Assembly (NCBI GenBank): GCA_964517605.1
Contig: CAZFCE010000026.1
Span: 5,744-69,743 of the forward strand
Direction: 5' to 3'
DNA: 64,000 nt
Origin: J095 sp964517605
Lineage (GTDB): Bacteria; Chloroflexota; Anaerolineae; 4572-78; J111
In this document: piece after piece, positions 47,789-55,414 of the stretch
Layout: each line of letters opens with the position of its first letter
How positions within the stretch are numbered: position 1 is the stretch's first letter
Translations under genes and position numbers: made by a program
Notes under the pieces: model-generated
What the model was told of the DNA's origin: nothing
Databases searched by the model: none
Seen by the model: the letters and a program-made list of their open reading frames with translations, nothing else

Positions 47789-48484
47789 GTGACTGATTTA
47801 ATTGGCAAACGGGTGAACGTACTCGACAAAGGCTGGGTTGAGTTGCAGGATATAATGGGCAACGACCTGGCCATTGTTAACGCCGCCCGCGTTTCTTTTT
47901 TAGGCGAAAGCAAAGGCAACGAGCAGGATAAAAAGCTGCTGTTCTACCTGCTCAAAAACCGGCACACCAGCCCGTTTGAGCATGTTGAATTCAAGTTCAG
48001 GGTGCACGCCCCGGTGCTGGTGTGGTGGCAGTGGGTGCGGCATCGCACCTGGAGCTACAACGCCCAAAGCGGGCGTTACGTGCCTTTTGAAGAAGATGAT
48101 TTTTACGTGCCGGATGTCTGGCGCAAGCAGGCCAAAAGCAACAAACAGGGCAGCGAAGGCGAAATTAACCCCGCTACCGGCGAGGCGCTTACGCAGGAGT
48201 TGCAGGCTCACTACCGCCAGGGGTTTGAGTTGTACCAGCGCGCCATTGAGGCGGGCGTAGCCAGAGAGCAGGCCCGCCTGTTTTTGCCCGGGTTTGCGGT
48301 GTATTACACCTGGGTAGCCAAAACCGATGCCCACAACCTGATGCATTTTTTAAGCCTGCGCACCGCGCCCGACGCCCAGTTTGAAATCCGGCAATTTGCC
48401 GCCGCCATTTACGAGCATTTCTTTTGCCCGGCGCTGCCGTGGACAGCCGAAGCCTACGAAAAATACATTCTGAAAAACGATTAA
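47789..48484 (+). CDS. thyX: Flavin-dependent thymidylate synthase
   Basis: Makes dTMP from dUMP with methylenetetrahydrofolate, FAD and NADPH. The 231-residue protein has the ThyX signature RHRTWSYNAQSGRY (R84-H85-R86, RHR-x7-S), NRHTSPFEHVEFKF at the FAD site, and QARLFLPGFAVYYTW. GTG start at 47789, with GGAGGT upstream. The oleB-like gene begins five bases after the stop, so thyX appears to be the first gene of the olefin operon. Confidence 0.96.
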   Translation: MTDLIGKRVNVLDKGWVELQDIMGNDLAIVNAARVSFLGESKGNEQDKKLLFYLLKNRHTSPFEHVEFKFRVHAPVLVWWQWVRHRTWSYNAQSGRYVPFEEDDFYVPDVWRKQAKSNKQGSEGEINPATGEALTQELQAHYRQGFELYQRAIEAGVAREQARLFLPGFAVYYTWVAKTDAHNLMHFLSLRTAPDAQFEIRQFAAAIYEHFFCPALPWTAEAYEKYILKND

Positions 48485-48489
48485 ACCTC

Positions 48490-49377
48490 GTGACCAATAC
48501 TTCATCCTTCCAAGACATCTACCCGTTTCAATCCAACTGGCTCAATCTTGATGGTGTTCGCTACCACTACCTGGACGAAGGCCCGCGTAACGCTCCGGCG
48601 GTGCTGCTGCTGCACGGCAACCCCACCTGGTCGTTTTATTACCGCACGCTCATCCCGGCGCTCAGCCAGACGCACCGGGTGATTGCGCCCGACCACATTG
48701 GCTGCGGCCTGTCCGACAAGCCGCAGGATTACCCGTACACGCTGGCCCGCCACATTGAAAACGTAGAGCGGCTGGTGCAACATTTGCGGCTGCAAAATTT
48801 TACGCTGGTGGTGCACGATTGGGGCGGCGTTATCGGCTTTGGTTACGCCGAGCGGCATCCGCAGAACGTGGCCCGGCTGGTGGTGTTTAACACGGCGGCC
48901 TTTGTGCTAAAAAAATTGCCGTGGCAAATTTTAATTTGCCGTGTGCCGTTGCTGGGCGGCGTGCTGGTGCGCGGCTTCAACGCTTTTGCCGGGTTGGCCA
49001 CGTGGTTGGCCGTTACCCGGCAGGCCATGCCCGGCCCGGTTCGCGCCGGTTATCTGGCTCCGTACAACAACTGGGCCAACCGGGTTGCCATTCACCGCTT
49101 TGTGCAGGATATTCCGTGGGAAGACAATCACCCTACCCGCGCATTGCTGGCGCAAATTGATGCCGGATTGGCCCGGTTGGCGCAACACCCCATGCTGATT
49201 ATTTGGGGGGCTAAAGATTTTGTGTTTACCGAGCGCGACTTTTTTACCGAATGGCAGCGCCGCTTTCCGCAGGCTCAAACGCATGTGCTGGCCGATGCCG
49301 GCCATTATGTAGTTGAAGACGCTCACACCCAGATTATTCCGTGGCTGCAAGAGTTTTTAAACGATAAAAATCGGTAA
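48490..49377 (+). CDS. oleB: Alpha/beta hydrolase, haloalkane-dehalogenase-like; OleB (beta-lactone decarboxylase)
   Basis: A 295-residue alpha/beta hydrolase with HGNPTWSFYYR (oxyanion region), nucleophile Asp110 in VHDWGGVIG, a later acidic ERDF region, and catalytic His272 in ADAGHYVVED. An Asp nucleophile with Trp next to it is the haloalkane dehalogenase pattern, shared by OleB, which decarboxylates the beta-lactone to a cis-olefin. The presence of oleC, oleD and oleA next door decides the assignment. GTG start at 48490; the frame upstream lies inside thyX. Confidence 0.85.
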   Translation: MTNTSSFQDIYPFQSNWLNLDGVRYHYLDEGPRNAPAVLLLHGNPTWSFYYRTLIPALSQTHRVIAPDHIGCGLSDKPQDYPYTLARHIENVERLVQHLRLQNFTLVVHDWGGVIGFGYAERHPQNVARLVVFNTAAFVLKKLPWQILICRVPLLGGVLVRGFNAFAGLATWLAVTRQAMPGPVRAGYLAPYNNWANRVAIHRFVQDIPWEDNHPTRALLAQIDAGLARLAQHPMLIIWGAKDFVFTERDFFTEWQRRFPQAQTHVLADAGHYVVEDAHTQIIPWLQEFLNDKNR

Positions 49378-49381
49378 GCCC

Positions 49382-49852
49382 ATGAATCAGATTGCAAACT
49401 ACATCAAAATCAATGAGATGCTGGCTACCTCCGGGCAGCCCACCGCCGCCGATTTTAAGGCGATGGCCCAGGCCGGTTATCAGGTGGTTATCAACCTGGC
49501 GCTGCCCACCTCGACCAACGCGCTGAGCAACGAAGGTGCGATTGTGGCCGGGTTGGGTATGGCCTATATCCACATTCCGGTAGAGTGGGACGCGCCCAAA
49601 CTGGATGACGTGCTGCTGTTTTTTGCGGTCATGCAAGCCGTAACCGATTGCCGGGTGTGGGTGCATTGCGCCATGAATATGCGGGTTTCGTGTTTTTTGT
49701 ACCTGTACCAAAAACACGCACTGGGCCTGCCCGAAGAGCAATCCCGCGCCCCGATGGATCAGATTTGGCAACCTGCCGGTGTGTGGCAGCAATTTGGGGC
49801 GTGGCGGGAACTGGTTGAAACCACCCATCGGCATTTTGGCGGAACCCGGTAA
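49382..49852 (+). CDS. Tyrosine-phosphatase-fold-like protein inserted in the ole operon
   Basis: A 156-residue protein beginning MNQIANYIKINEMLATSGQPTA, typical of the DUF442/dual-specificity-phosphatase-like group. The P-loop region reads VHCAMNMRVS: His-Cys is present, but only four residues separate Cys from Arg instead of five, so it deviates from HCx5R and activity is doubtful. Four bases after oleB, and its stop overlaps the oleC start (TAATG). Its role in the pathway, if any, is unknown; a regulatory or structural function is possible. Confidence 0.75.
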   Translation: MNQIANYIKINEMLATSGQPTAADFKAMAQAGYQVVINLALPTSTNALSNEGAIVAGLGMAYIHIPVEWDAPKLDDVLLFFAVMQAVTDCRVWVHCAMNMRVSCFLYLYQKHALGLPEEQSRAPMDQIWQPAGVWQQFGAWRELVETTHRHFGGTR

Positions 49853-51525
49853 TGTCCACTGCCGCCGCCGCGCCCTACAACATTGCCCAGGCCCTCGACG
49901 AAATGGCCGCCCGCGCTCCGTTTCGCCCGGCGGTTATCTTTCCGGCTGGCCGCGATGCCGGCGGGCGGGCCAAATTTAGCCAATACAGCTATTTTCAGCT
50001 TAATCAACTGGTCAACAGCTACGCCCACGGATTGTCCGGCTACGGCCTGCAACCGGGCGAGCGCACGCTGCTGCTGGTGCGCCCCGGCATTGAGTTGGTG
50101 GCGGTGGCTTTTGCGCTGCTCAAAATGGGCGCGGTGCCGGTGATTATTGACCCCGGCATGGGCCGCGCCGCGTTTTTGCAATGCGTGGCCGAAACCGAAC
50201 CGACCGCGTTTATTGGTATTTCGGCGGCGCACGTGCTGCGCAAACTCTTTCCACGGGCCTTTAAATCCGTTAAGCGCACGGTTACGGTGGGCAAACGCTG
50301 GTTTTGGGGCGGCGCCACGCTTGACCAACTGCGGGTAAACTGGCTTGATGACTTTCCCCTGGCACCCACCACCACCGAAAGCGAAGCCGCCGTGGCTTTT
50401 ACCTCCGGCAGCACCGGCCTCCCCAAAGGGGTGGTGTATTTGCACGGCATGTTCAAAGCCCAAATTGATTTTTTGCGCCACGACATCGGCATTCAGGAAG
50501 GCGAGGTGGACATGCCCGGCCTGATGATTTTTGCCCTGTTCGATCCGGCGCTGGGCGTTACCGCCGTTATGCCCGATATGGACCCGCGTCACCCGGCCAA
50601 ACTCAACCCGGCCTACTGGGTTGAAGCGATTTTAACCCACGGCGTTACCACCAGTTTTGGCTCGCCTACCATCTGGAAAATTGTGGGCAAATATTGCCGC
50701 GATAACGGCATCAAATTGCCATCGCTACGCCGTATTTTAATGGCGGGCGCGCCGGTATCGCCCCGGCTGATTGAAGAATTTACCGAGCACATTCTTGACG
50801 GCGGCGAGGTGTACACCCCTTTTGGCTCAACCGAAGCCCTGCCCATTACCAATATTGCCGGCGCGGAAATTCTGGCCGAAACCGCCCGCCTCACCGAACA
50901 GGGTTGGGGCGTGTGCGTGGGGCGTCCGCTGGACGGGCTGGAGGCGCGGATTATCGGCATCACCGATGAACCCATCAATTACTGGAATGACTCGCTGGCG
51001 CTGCCGCCCGGCGAACTGGGCGAAATTGTGGTGAAAGGCCCGGTAGTTACCCGCACCTACCTGCACCGCCCGCAGCAAACCATGCTGGCCAAAATTCAGG
51101 ATGATGACGGCCTATGGCACCGCATGGGCGATTTGGGCTATTTTGATACGCGCGGGCGGCTGTGGATGTGCGGTCGCAAGGCGCACCGGGTTGAAACCCC
51201 GGACGAATTGCTGCTGCCGGTGCCGTGCGAAGCCATTTTTAACGCCCATCCGGCGGTGGCGCGCACCGCGCTGGTGGGCGTGGGGCCGCTGGGCCAACAG
51301 CGCCCGGTGTTGGTCATCGAGTTGAAAAGCGGCCAAATTCCGGCCCCGGCGGAGCAGCAACAACTCATGGCCGAGTTGCGGCAGTTGGGCCGGCAATACG
51401 AACACACCCGGCCTATTCAGGAGTTTTTATTTCACGACCCGTTCCCGGTGGATGTGCGCCACAACGTAAAAATTCAGCGAGAAAAACTGGCGGAGTGGGC
51501 CGCCCAAAAATTGGGGGCAAAATGA
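49852..51525 (+). CDS. oleC: OleC-like AMP-dependent beta-lactone synthetase
   Basis: A 557-residue ANL-family adenylate-forming enzyme. Core motif TSGSTGLPKGV at about 184-194 (A3), YTPFGSTEALP (A5), LWHRMGDLGYFDTRGRLWMCGR (A7-A8) and KIQREKLAEW near the end (catalytic Lys of A10). In the ole pathway it closes the beta-hydroxy acid to a beta-lactone. Identification rests on the neighbours oleB, oleD and oleA; by sequence alone an acyl-CoA ligase would also be possible. Coupled to the upstream gene by TAATG and to oleD by ATGA. Confidence 0.88.
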   Translation: MSTAAAAPYNIAQALDEMAARAPFRPAVIFPAGRDAGGRAKFSQYSYFQLNQLVNSYAHGLSGYGLQPGERTLLLVRPGIELVAVAFALLKMGAVPVIIDPGMGRAAFLQCVAETEPTAFIGISAAHVLRKLFPRAFKSVKRTVTVGKRWFWGGATLDQLRVNWLDDFPLAPTTTESEAAVAFTSGSTGLPKGVVYLHGMFKAQIDFLRHDIGIQEGEVDMPGLMIFALFDPALGVTAVMPDMDPRHPAKLNPAYWVEAILTHGVTTSFGSPTIWKIVGKYCRDNGIKLPSLRRILMAGAPVSPRLIEEFTEHILDGGEVYTPFGSTEALPITNIAGAEILAETARLTEQGWGVCVGRPLDGLEARIIGITDEPINYWNDSLALPPGELGEIVVKGPVVTRTYLHRPQQTMLAKIQDDDGLWHRMGDLGYFDTRGRLWMCGRKAHRVETPDELLLPVPCEAIFNAHPAVARTALVGVGPLGQQRPVLVIELKSGQIPAPAEQQQLMAELRQLGRQYEHTRPIQEFLFHDPFPVDVRHNVKIQREKLAEWAAQKLGAK

Positions 51526-52511
51526 ACGTGCTTGTTACCGGCGGCGGCGGTTTTTTGGGCCGCTACATTGTCGAACAACTGCTGGCTCGCGGTGATTATG
51601 TAACGGTGTTTGCCCGCGGCCAGTACCCGGAGTTGCAAAGAATCGGCGCGCGGGTGGTGCGCGGTGATTTGCAAAACTCCACGGCGGTGCGGCAGGCGTG
51701 CGCCGGAGCCGAGGCCGTTTTTCACGTGGCGGCCAACGCCGGTTACTGGGGCAGTTGGGAATCATTTTACGGGCCAAATGTGGTGGGCACCCAAAATATT
51801 ATCGCGGCCTGCCGCCACCACAACGTGCCCAAACTGATTTTTACCAGCACGCCCAGCGTGGTGGCCAGTAGCCAAAATCGCGCCGGCGCGGATGAACTGC
51901 TGCCGTACCCGGCCACGTTTGAGGGCTACTACCCGCACACCAAAGCCATAGCCGAACAACTGGTACGGGCGGCCAACGGCCCAAATTTGCTCACGGTATC
52001 GCTGCGCCCGCACATTGTGTTTGGCCCCCGCGACACCCAGATTATTCCGCGTCTGGTTGACCGCGCCCGCGCCGGCAAACTCATCCGCGTGGGCAACGGC
52101 CTTAATAAAATTGATGTAACTTACGTAGAAGATGCCGCCCGCGCCCACCTGCTGGCCGCCGACGCGCTCAGTCCGGGGGCGATAGCCGCCGGCGCGGCCT
52201 ATTTTATCAGCCAGGATCACCCGGTTAATTTGTGGGATTTTGTGAATGATTTGCTGGCGCGGCTGGATATTTCGCCGGTGCGCCGGAGCGTGCCGCTGGC
52301 AGCGGCGCGGGCCATTGGCGGGGCGCTGGAGGTGACGCATCGCGCCTTTAAACTGCCGGGCGAACCCCGGTTAACCCGCTTTTTGGCCAACGAGCTGGCG
52401 CTGGATCATTACTACAACATTTCTCGCGCCAAACAGGATTTGGGCTACCGGCCCCGGTTTACGCTGGAAGAAGCCATCGAAAAGACGGTGGCGTATTTTA
52501 ACCGCCAATAA
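51522..52511 (+). CDS. oleD: OleD-like NADPH-dependent 2-alkyl-3-ketoacid reductase (extended SDR)
   Basis: A 329-residue extended short-chain dehydrogenase. NAD(P)-binding GGGGFLG at residues 7-13, SVV segment ISTSTPSVV-like (FTSTPSVVAS), catalytic Tyr137-x3-Lys141 in YYPHTK, and RPHIVFGPRD. In the ole pathway it reduces the 2-alkyl-3-keto acid from OleA to the beta-hydroxy acid used by OleC. The ATG at 51522 overlaps the oleC stop; a start at 51495 would be inside oleC. A bidirectional terminator follows. Confidence 0.9.
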   Translation: MNVLVTGGGGFLGRYIVEQLLARGDYVTVFARGQYPELQRIGARVVRGDLQNSTAVRQACAGAEAVFHVAANAGYWGSWESFYGPNVVGTQNIIAACRHHNVPKLIFTSTPSVVASSQNRAGADELLPYPATFEGYYPHTKAIAEQLVRAANGPNLLTVSLRPHIVFGPRDTQIIPRLVDRARAGKLIRVGNGLNKIDVTYVEDAARAHLLAADALSPGAIAAGAAYFISQDHPVNLWDFVNDLLARLDISPVRRSVPLAAARAIGGALEVTHRAFKLPGEPRLTRFLANELALDHYYNISRAKQDLGYRPRFTLEEAIEKTVAYFNRQ

Positions 52512-52550
52512 CAAAAAAAAACGGCCCGGAATTTCCGGGCCGTTGCTTTT
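52512..52550. terminator. Bidirectional terminator between oleD and oleA
   Basis: Stem AACGGCCCGGAA/TTCCGGGCCGTT (52520-52531 and 52533-52544), flanked by an A8-9 run on the left and T-rich sequence on the right, suitable for both the rightward oleD and the leftward oleA transcripts. Confidence 0.88.
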
Positions 52551-52563
52551 GGGGCTGAAAAAA

Positions 52564-53583
52564 TTACCAGGTTACGCTCATCAGCGTGGCGTTGAGGCCG
52601 CTGCCAATCCCCAGCAGGCACACCTGGTCGCCGGCGGAAAGTTGCCCTTCTTCGGCGGCCATAGCCAGGGCGGTGGGCAGCCCCACCGGGCCGGTGTTGC
52701 CAAACAGCGGGAAGGTCAGCTTGAATTTGGCGGCGGTTAAATTGAGCGCGTTTACAAACGCGGTGGTGTTGTGCGAACTCACCTGGTGCGGCACGTACAT
52801 TTTTATCTTGTCATCCGACAGGTTTTCAAAGGTTTTGGCGGCAACCGCCCATGTGTTGGCCATTAATTTTACGCCGGCGTGCATTAATTTGGCCGGGTAA
52901 GTTTTCATCATGGTGGGGCTGGCAATGCACAGGCGGTTGTGTTCGGTGGCGGCCATGTTCACCGCGCCGTTAATGCGGTGGCCGGTTTTGGCCACATTCT
53001 TGTGGCTTAAAATCATGGCCACCGAGCCTTCGCCCAGCGTGAGCGTGGCCAGGTTTTCCATAAAATCTTCGCGGGTAATATCCGGTTTTTGCAAGTGCTG
53101 CACGGTTGATTCTATCAGCCCGCGCCCGGCTTCGCCGGCAACCACCAGCCCATATTTAATCAACCCGGCTTCAATCATCAGGCTGGTGTTTACAATGCCG
53201 TTAATAAAGCCCAGGCAGGCGTTGCCAATATCGTAATTGATGCAGTGAGGCGCTAATTTAAGGTTGCCGTGTACCAGGCTGGCCACCGAAGGTTCAATAT
53301 AATCTTTCATCACCGAGGTGTTGATGAGAATGCCAATTTCATGGGGGTCAATCCCGGCGGCGTCAATGGCCCGGTGAGCGGCGGTGGTGGCAATTTCGCT
53401 GGGGGTAGTGCCCAGTTTCCAAAAACGGCGCTCTCGGATGCCGGAGATGGCTTCGAGCACGCCGGGGCGAATCTGTAGGCGAGCCAGGGTATTAGAGAAT
53501 TGTTCTTCCAGGTCAGCCGAGGTTACCGGTTCCGGGCCAAGTTCGTACCCCATCGACTCAATCCTTACGTTTTCAAACAGCAT
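52564..53583 (-). CDS. oleA: OleA, thiolase-fold head-to-head condensing enzyme
   Basis: A 339-residue KAS-III-like enzyme that condenses two acyl-CoAs without decarboxylation to a 2-alkyl-3-keto acid. Catalytic Cys123 in IGNACLGFINGI; His in VPHQVSSHN; Asn in FGNTGPVGLP. The opening MLFENVRIESMGYELGPEPV is characteristic of OleA rather than FabH. Length matches the Xanthomonas enzyme (about 338). The ATG at 53583 has a perfect GGAGG five bases upstream, so an upstream ATG at 53613 is rejected. It is convergent to oleD and has its own promoter at 53624-53651. Confidence 0.92.
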   Translation of the reverse strand: MLFENVRIESMGYELGPEPVTSADLEEQFSNTLARLQIRPGVLEAISGIRERRFWKLGTTPSEIATTAAHRAIDAAGIDPHEIGILINTSVMKDYIEPSVASLVHGNLKLAPHCINYDIGNACLGFINGIVNTSLMIEAGLIKYGLVVAGEAGRGLIESTVQHLQKPDITREDFMENLATLTLGEGSVAMILSHKNVAKTGHRINGAVNMAATEHNRLCIASPTMMKTYPAKLMHAGVKLMANTWAVAAKTFENLSDDKIKMYVPHQVSSHNTTAFVNALNLTAAKFKLTFPLFGNTGPVGLPTALAMAAEEGQLSAGDQVCLLGIGSGLNATLMSVTW

Positions 53584-53623
53584 CTGTTCCTCCAATAAGT
53601 TCAGTTGTGGCAAAACAGGCTGT

Positions 53624-53651
53624 ATTTTACCACAAACCCGCCAAGCCTCAA
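53624..53651 (-). promoter_or_regulatory. Promoter of oleA
   Basis: Minus-strand TTGAGG (53646-53651), 16 bases, extended -10 TGGTAAAAT (TAAAAT at 53624-53629). Start near 53617, about 34 bases before the ATG. Confidence 0.6.
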
Positions 53652-53723
53652 TTGAATGAATTTGTTTTGCACCGCTTTGTCGCGTTGGGGCAGAGCGGTT
53701 ATTTGGGTTATTAGAAAAAAAGC

Positions 53724-53800
53724 ACGTTCGGAGGTTCAGGCTGAAATAGCCGCGGGGGAGTTTGGGACAAAAAAGGCGGCTGCGCCTGTGTTCCGAACGT
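53724..53800. other. Structured 77-bp element (possible RNA)
   Basis: Outer arms ACGTTCGGA (53724-53732) and TCCGAACGT (53792-53800) pair perfectly. Inside are two further hairpins, GGCT-x5-AGCC (about 53739-53751) and GGCG-GCTG-CGCC (about 53776-53787), giving a three-way junction. On the minus strand the closing arm is followed by GC and a T7 run. It lies in the gap between oleA and the SPFH gene; the rest of 53584-53897 holds no gene. Confidence 0.5.
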
Positions 53801-53851
53801 ACTCATAATCTATCATTAAACAGGTGAATTGTCTAACCCGAATAAAACGCA

Positions 53852-53876
53852 AAAAAGAGGCGTTGCGCCTCTTTTT
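53852..53876. terminator. Bidirectional terminator after the SPFH gene
   Basis: Stem AAAAAGAGGCG/CGCCTCTTTTT (53852-53862, 53866-53876), 3-base loop, A- and T-runs on both sides; terminates the leftward SPFH transcript. Confidence 0.9.
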
Positions 53877-53897
53877 GGGTTGTAGCCGGTTGGGGGG

Positions 53898-54632
53898 TTA
53901 GCTGTTGCTGGTAATTTGGGCTTTGTGCATGGTTTGCCGGGTGGGAATTGGCAGGTATTGATCCCAGTGCAATATTTCATCGAGTTGGTACACCCCGCGC
54001 ACCACTTCGCGGGTGGTGGGGTCTAGCTGGCGAATGGCGTTATCCAGGGTGGCGATGGCTTTGGCTTTGTTGAGCGCCTCGGCTACGTCGGCGGGCAGTT
54101 CGATGGTTTGCAGGTTCAGGCCGTTAACCGCCACGCCCAGCGGAGCCAGTTTATCGGCAATGAACTGGCTGAGTTGCCGTTCCAGCCGGTCGCGCACAGC
54201 GGGATTGAACAATTCGGTGGCCGGGTAATCGCCTATCAACCGGCGCAGGCCCAGGTCAACATTGCGGGCAATGGCTTTTTCGGCGTTGGGCAGGCCGCGC
54301 AGCCGCTGGCTGCGGTTGTCGGTGATCAAATCCGGGCGCAGGGCATACGTGCCGGACCAGTTGATTTTTAACGATAACGCATCGCTGGTAACAACCGCCG
54401 GAACCCAACCACCGGTGAGGCTGGTTTTGGTGGGCAGCGTCAGTTCCACCCGTTCCAGCGGTGAAAGCAGCAGGTAACGGCCCGCCGGCAACACTCGTTT
54501 GATAAAGCCGTGCCGGTCAACGGTGATGACAAAGTAATCCTCCGGTACCAACCGCATGCCCTGGCGTTGAATTGCTACCGCCACGCCAACCACTGCCACT
54601 ATCATCCCGATGATTAATCCTGTTACTAACAT
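53898..54632 (-). CDS. SPFH/band-7 membrane protein (stomatin/prohibitin-like)
   Basis: A 244-residue protein with an N-terminal membrane helix (MLVTGLIIGMIVAVVGVAVAI) and a band-7 domain (about 28-190: FVITVDRHGFIKRVLPAGRYLL, SDALSLKINWSGTYALRPD, LGVAVNGLNLQTIELPADV), then a Lys/Ala helix (EALNKAKAIATLDNAIRQL) for oligomerisation. Such proteins scaffold membrane microdomains or modulate proteases. AGGAG is seven bases before the ATG. The upstream region holds a strong -35 and two palindromes, suggesting repression by a dimeric regulator. Confidence 0.85.
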   Translation of the reverse strand: MLVTGLIIGMIVAVVGVAVAIQRQGMRLVPEDYFVITVDRHGFIKRVLPAGRYLLLSPLERVELTLPTKTSLTGGWVPAVVTSDALSLKINWSGTYALRPDLITDNRSQRLRGLPNAEKAIARNVDLGLRRLIGDYPATELFNPAVRDRLERQLSQFIADKLAPLGVAVNGLNLQTIELPADVAEALNKAKAIATLDNAIRQLDPTTREVVRGVYQLDEILHWDQYLPIPTRQTMHKAQITSNS

Positions 54633-54649
54633 TGTGGGTCTCCTGTAAA

Positions 54650-54666
54650 AGTGTGAATATTACACT
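54650..54666. promoter_or_regulatory. Operator-like palindrome proximal to the SPFH start
   Basis: Arms AGTGT and ACACT around an AT-rich centre (AGTGTGAATATTACACT). Shares the ACACT/AGTGT half-site with the palindrome at 54686-54705. Confidence 0.45.
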
Positions 54667-54685
54667 ATTGAGTAGCTGAAAAATA

Positions 54686-54705
54686 AACACTATATAGTTA
54701 GTGTT
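54686..54705. promoter_or_regulatory. Operator-like palindrome at the SPFH promoter
   Basis: AACACTA and TAGTGTT flank TATAGT, a perfect 7-bp-arm palindrome lying just downstream of the -10, where a bound repressor would block initiation. Confidence 0.5.
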
Positions 54706-54711
54706 ACAATT

Positions 54712-54740
54712 ACAATAACAGAAAGCCCCATTTTTGTCAA
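54712..54740 (-). promoter_or_regulatory. Promoter of the SPFH gene
   Basis: Minus-strand TTGACA (54735-54740), exactly 17 bases, TATTGT (54712-54717); the predicted start falls at the edge of the 54686-54705 palindrome. Confidence 0.5.
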
Positions 54741-54763
54741 TAGGACACTAAGTTTTTTAAGGT

Positions 54764-55408
54764 TCAGTTTTTCAGTTTTAGCGCGGCCCAAATGCCGCCC
54801 ACCAGACTCAACTCCATGCCGGCCACGGTTAGCCACCAGCCCCAACCAAACCTGATTGTTTCGTGGTAGGCTTGCTCCAGCCCGGGGTTGGCCAGTATAA
54901 ACTGCCAAAAGGGCAACGCGATGGCCACCACCGCGGCTACCGCCAGTAACCCGGCCAGCCATCGAATGGGCAACCCGCGCAGCAGCGGCGCAATCACCGC
55001 CAGGCCCACCGCCGCCAGCGCCAGCCCCGTTTGCAGCCTGAACTCCGGGGCCTTTAAAATGGCGGGCGTCCACACCGGCGACAGCGCCGCCAGCGCCAGC
55101 GGCAGCACCGCCAGCCGCAACGGCCAGCGCCACCAGCGGGGCAAGGCCAGCCGCCGGTTTTCGGCCAGCAACGGCAGGGCCAGCATGGCCACAAACAGCG
55201 GCAGCAAAAAATAAAGCCGCTCAAACTGCACCTGTCCGGTGCGGCTTTCGGGTAGAAATTTTACAAACTCGGCCAGTCCCGGCGCAGTGAGTTGCAACAC
55301 CGCCGGCTCGCGCCAAACCCACGGGGCAAACGCGCCGCCGCTGCCGGCCAGCAGCAAGCCCAGGGTAAGCAGCCAGCCGCTAATTTGGGGTGAAAGGTTT
55401 GCTTTCAA
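54764..55408 (-). CDS. Hypothetical polytopic membrane protein
   Basis: A 214-residue protein with about six hydrophobic segments (about 11-28, 65-82, 94-112, 125-143, 148-168, 185-208). It carries a short outer stretch FVKFLPESRTGQVQFERLY after the first helix. I do not recognise a family. It follows the GT39-like gene by six bases and is surely co-transcribed with it, so a role alongside that transferase is the best guess. The ATG at 55408 is the only plausible start. Confidence 0.68.
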   Translation of the reverse strand: MKANLSPQISGWLLTLGLLLAGSGGAFAPWVWREPAVLQLTAPGLAEFVKFLPESRTGQVQFERLYFLLPLFVAMLALPLLAENRRLALPRWWRWPLRLAVLPLALAALSPVWTPAILKAPEFRLQTGLALAAVGLAVIAPLLRGLPIRWLAGLLAVAAVVAIALPFWQFILANPGLEQAYHETIRFGWGWWLTVAGMELSLVGGIWAALKLKN

Positions 55409-55414
55409 CGTGAT

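Noticed and set aside
49759..50592. Leftward 277-codon frame opposite oleC
   Set aside because: Composition is typical of an antisense shadow, rich in His/Arg/Gly, and it covers catalytic motifs of oleC.
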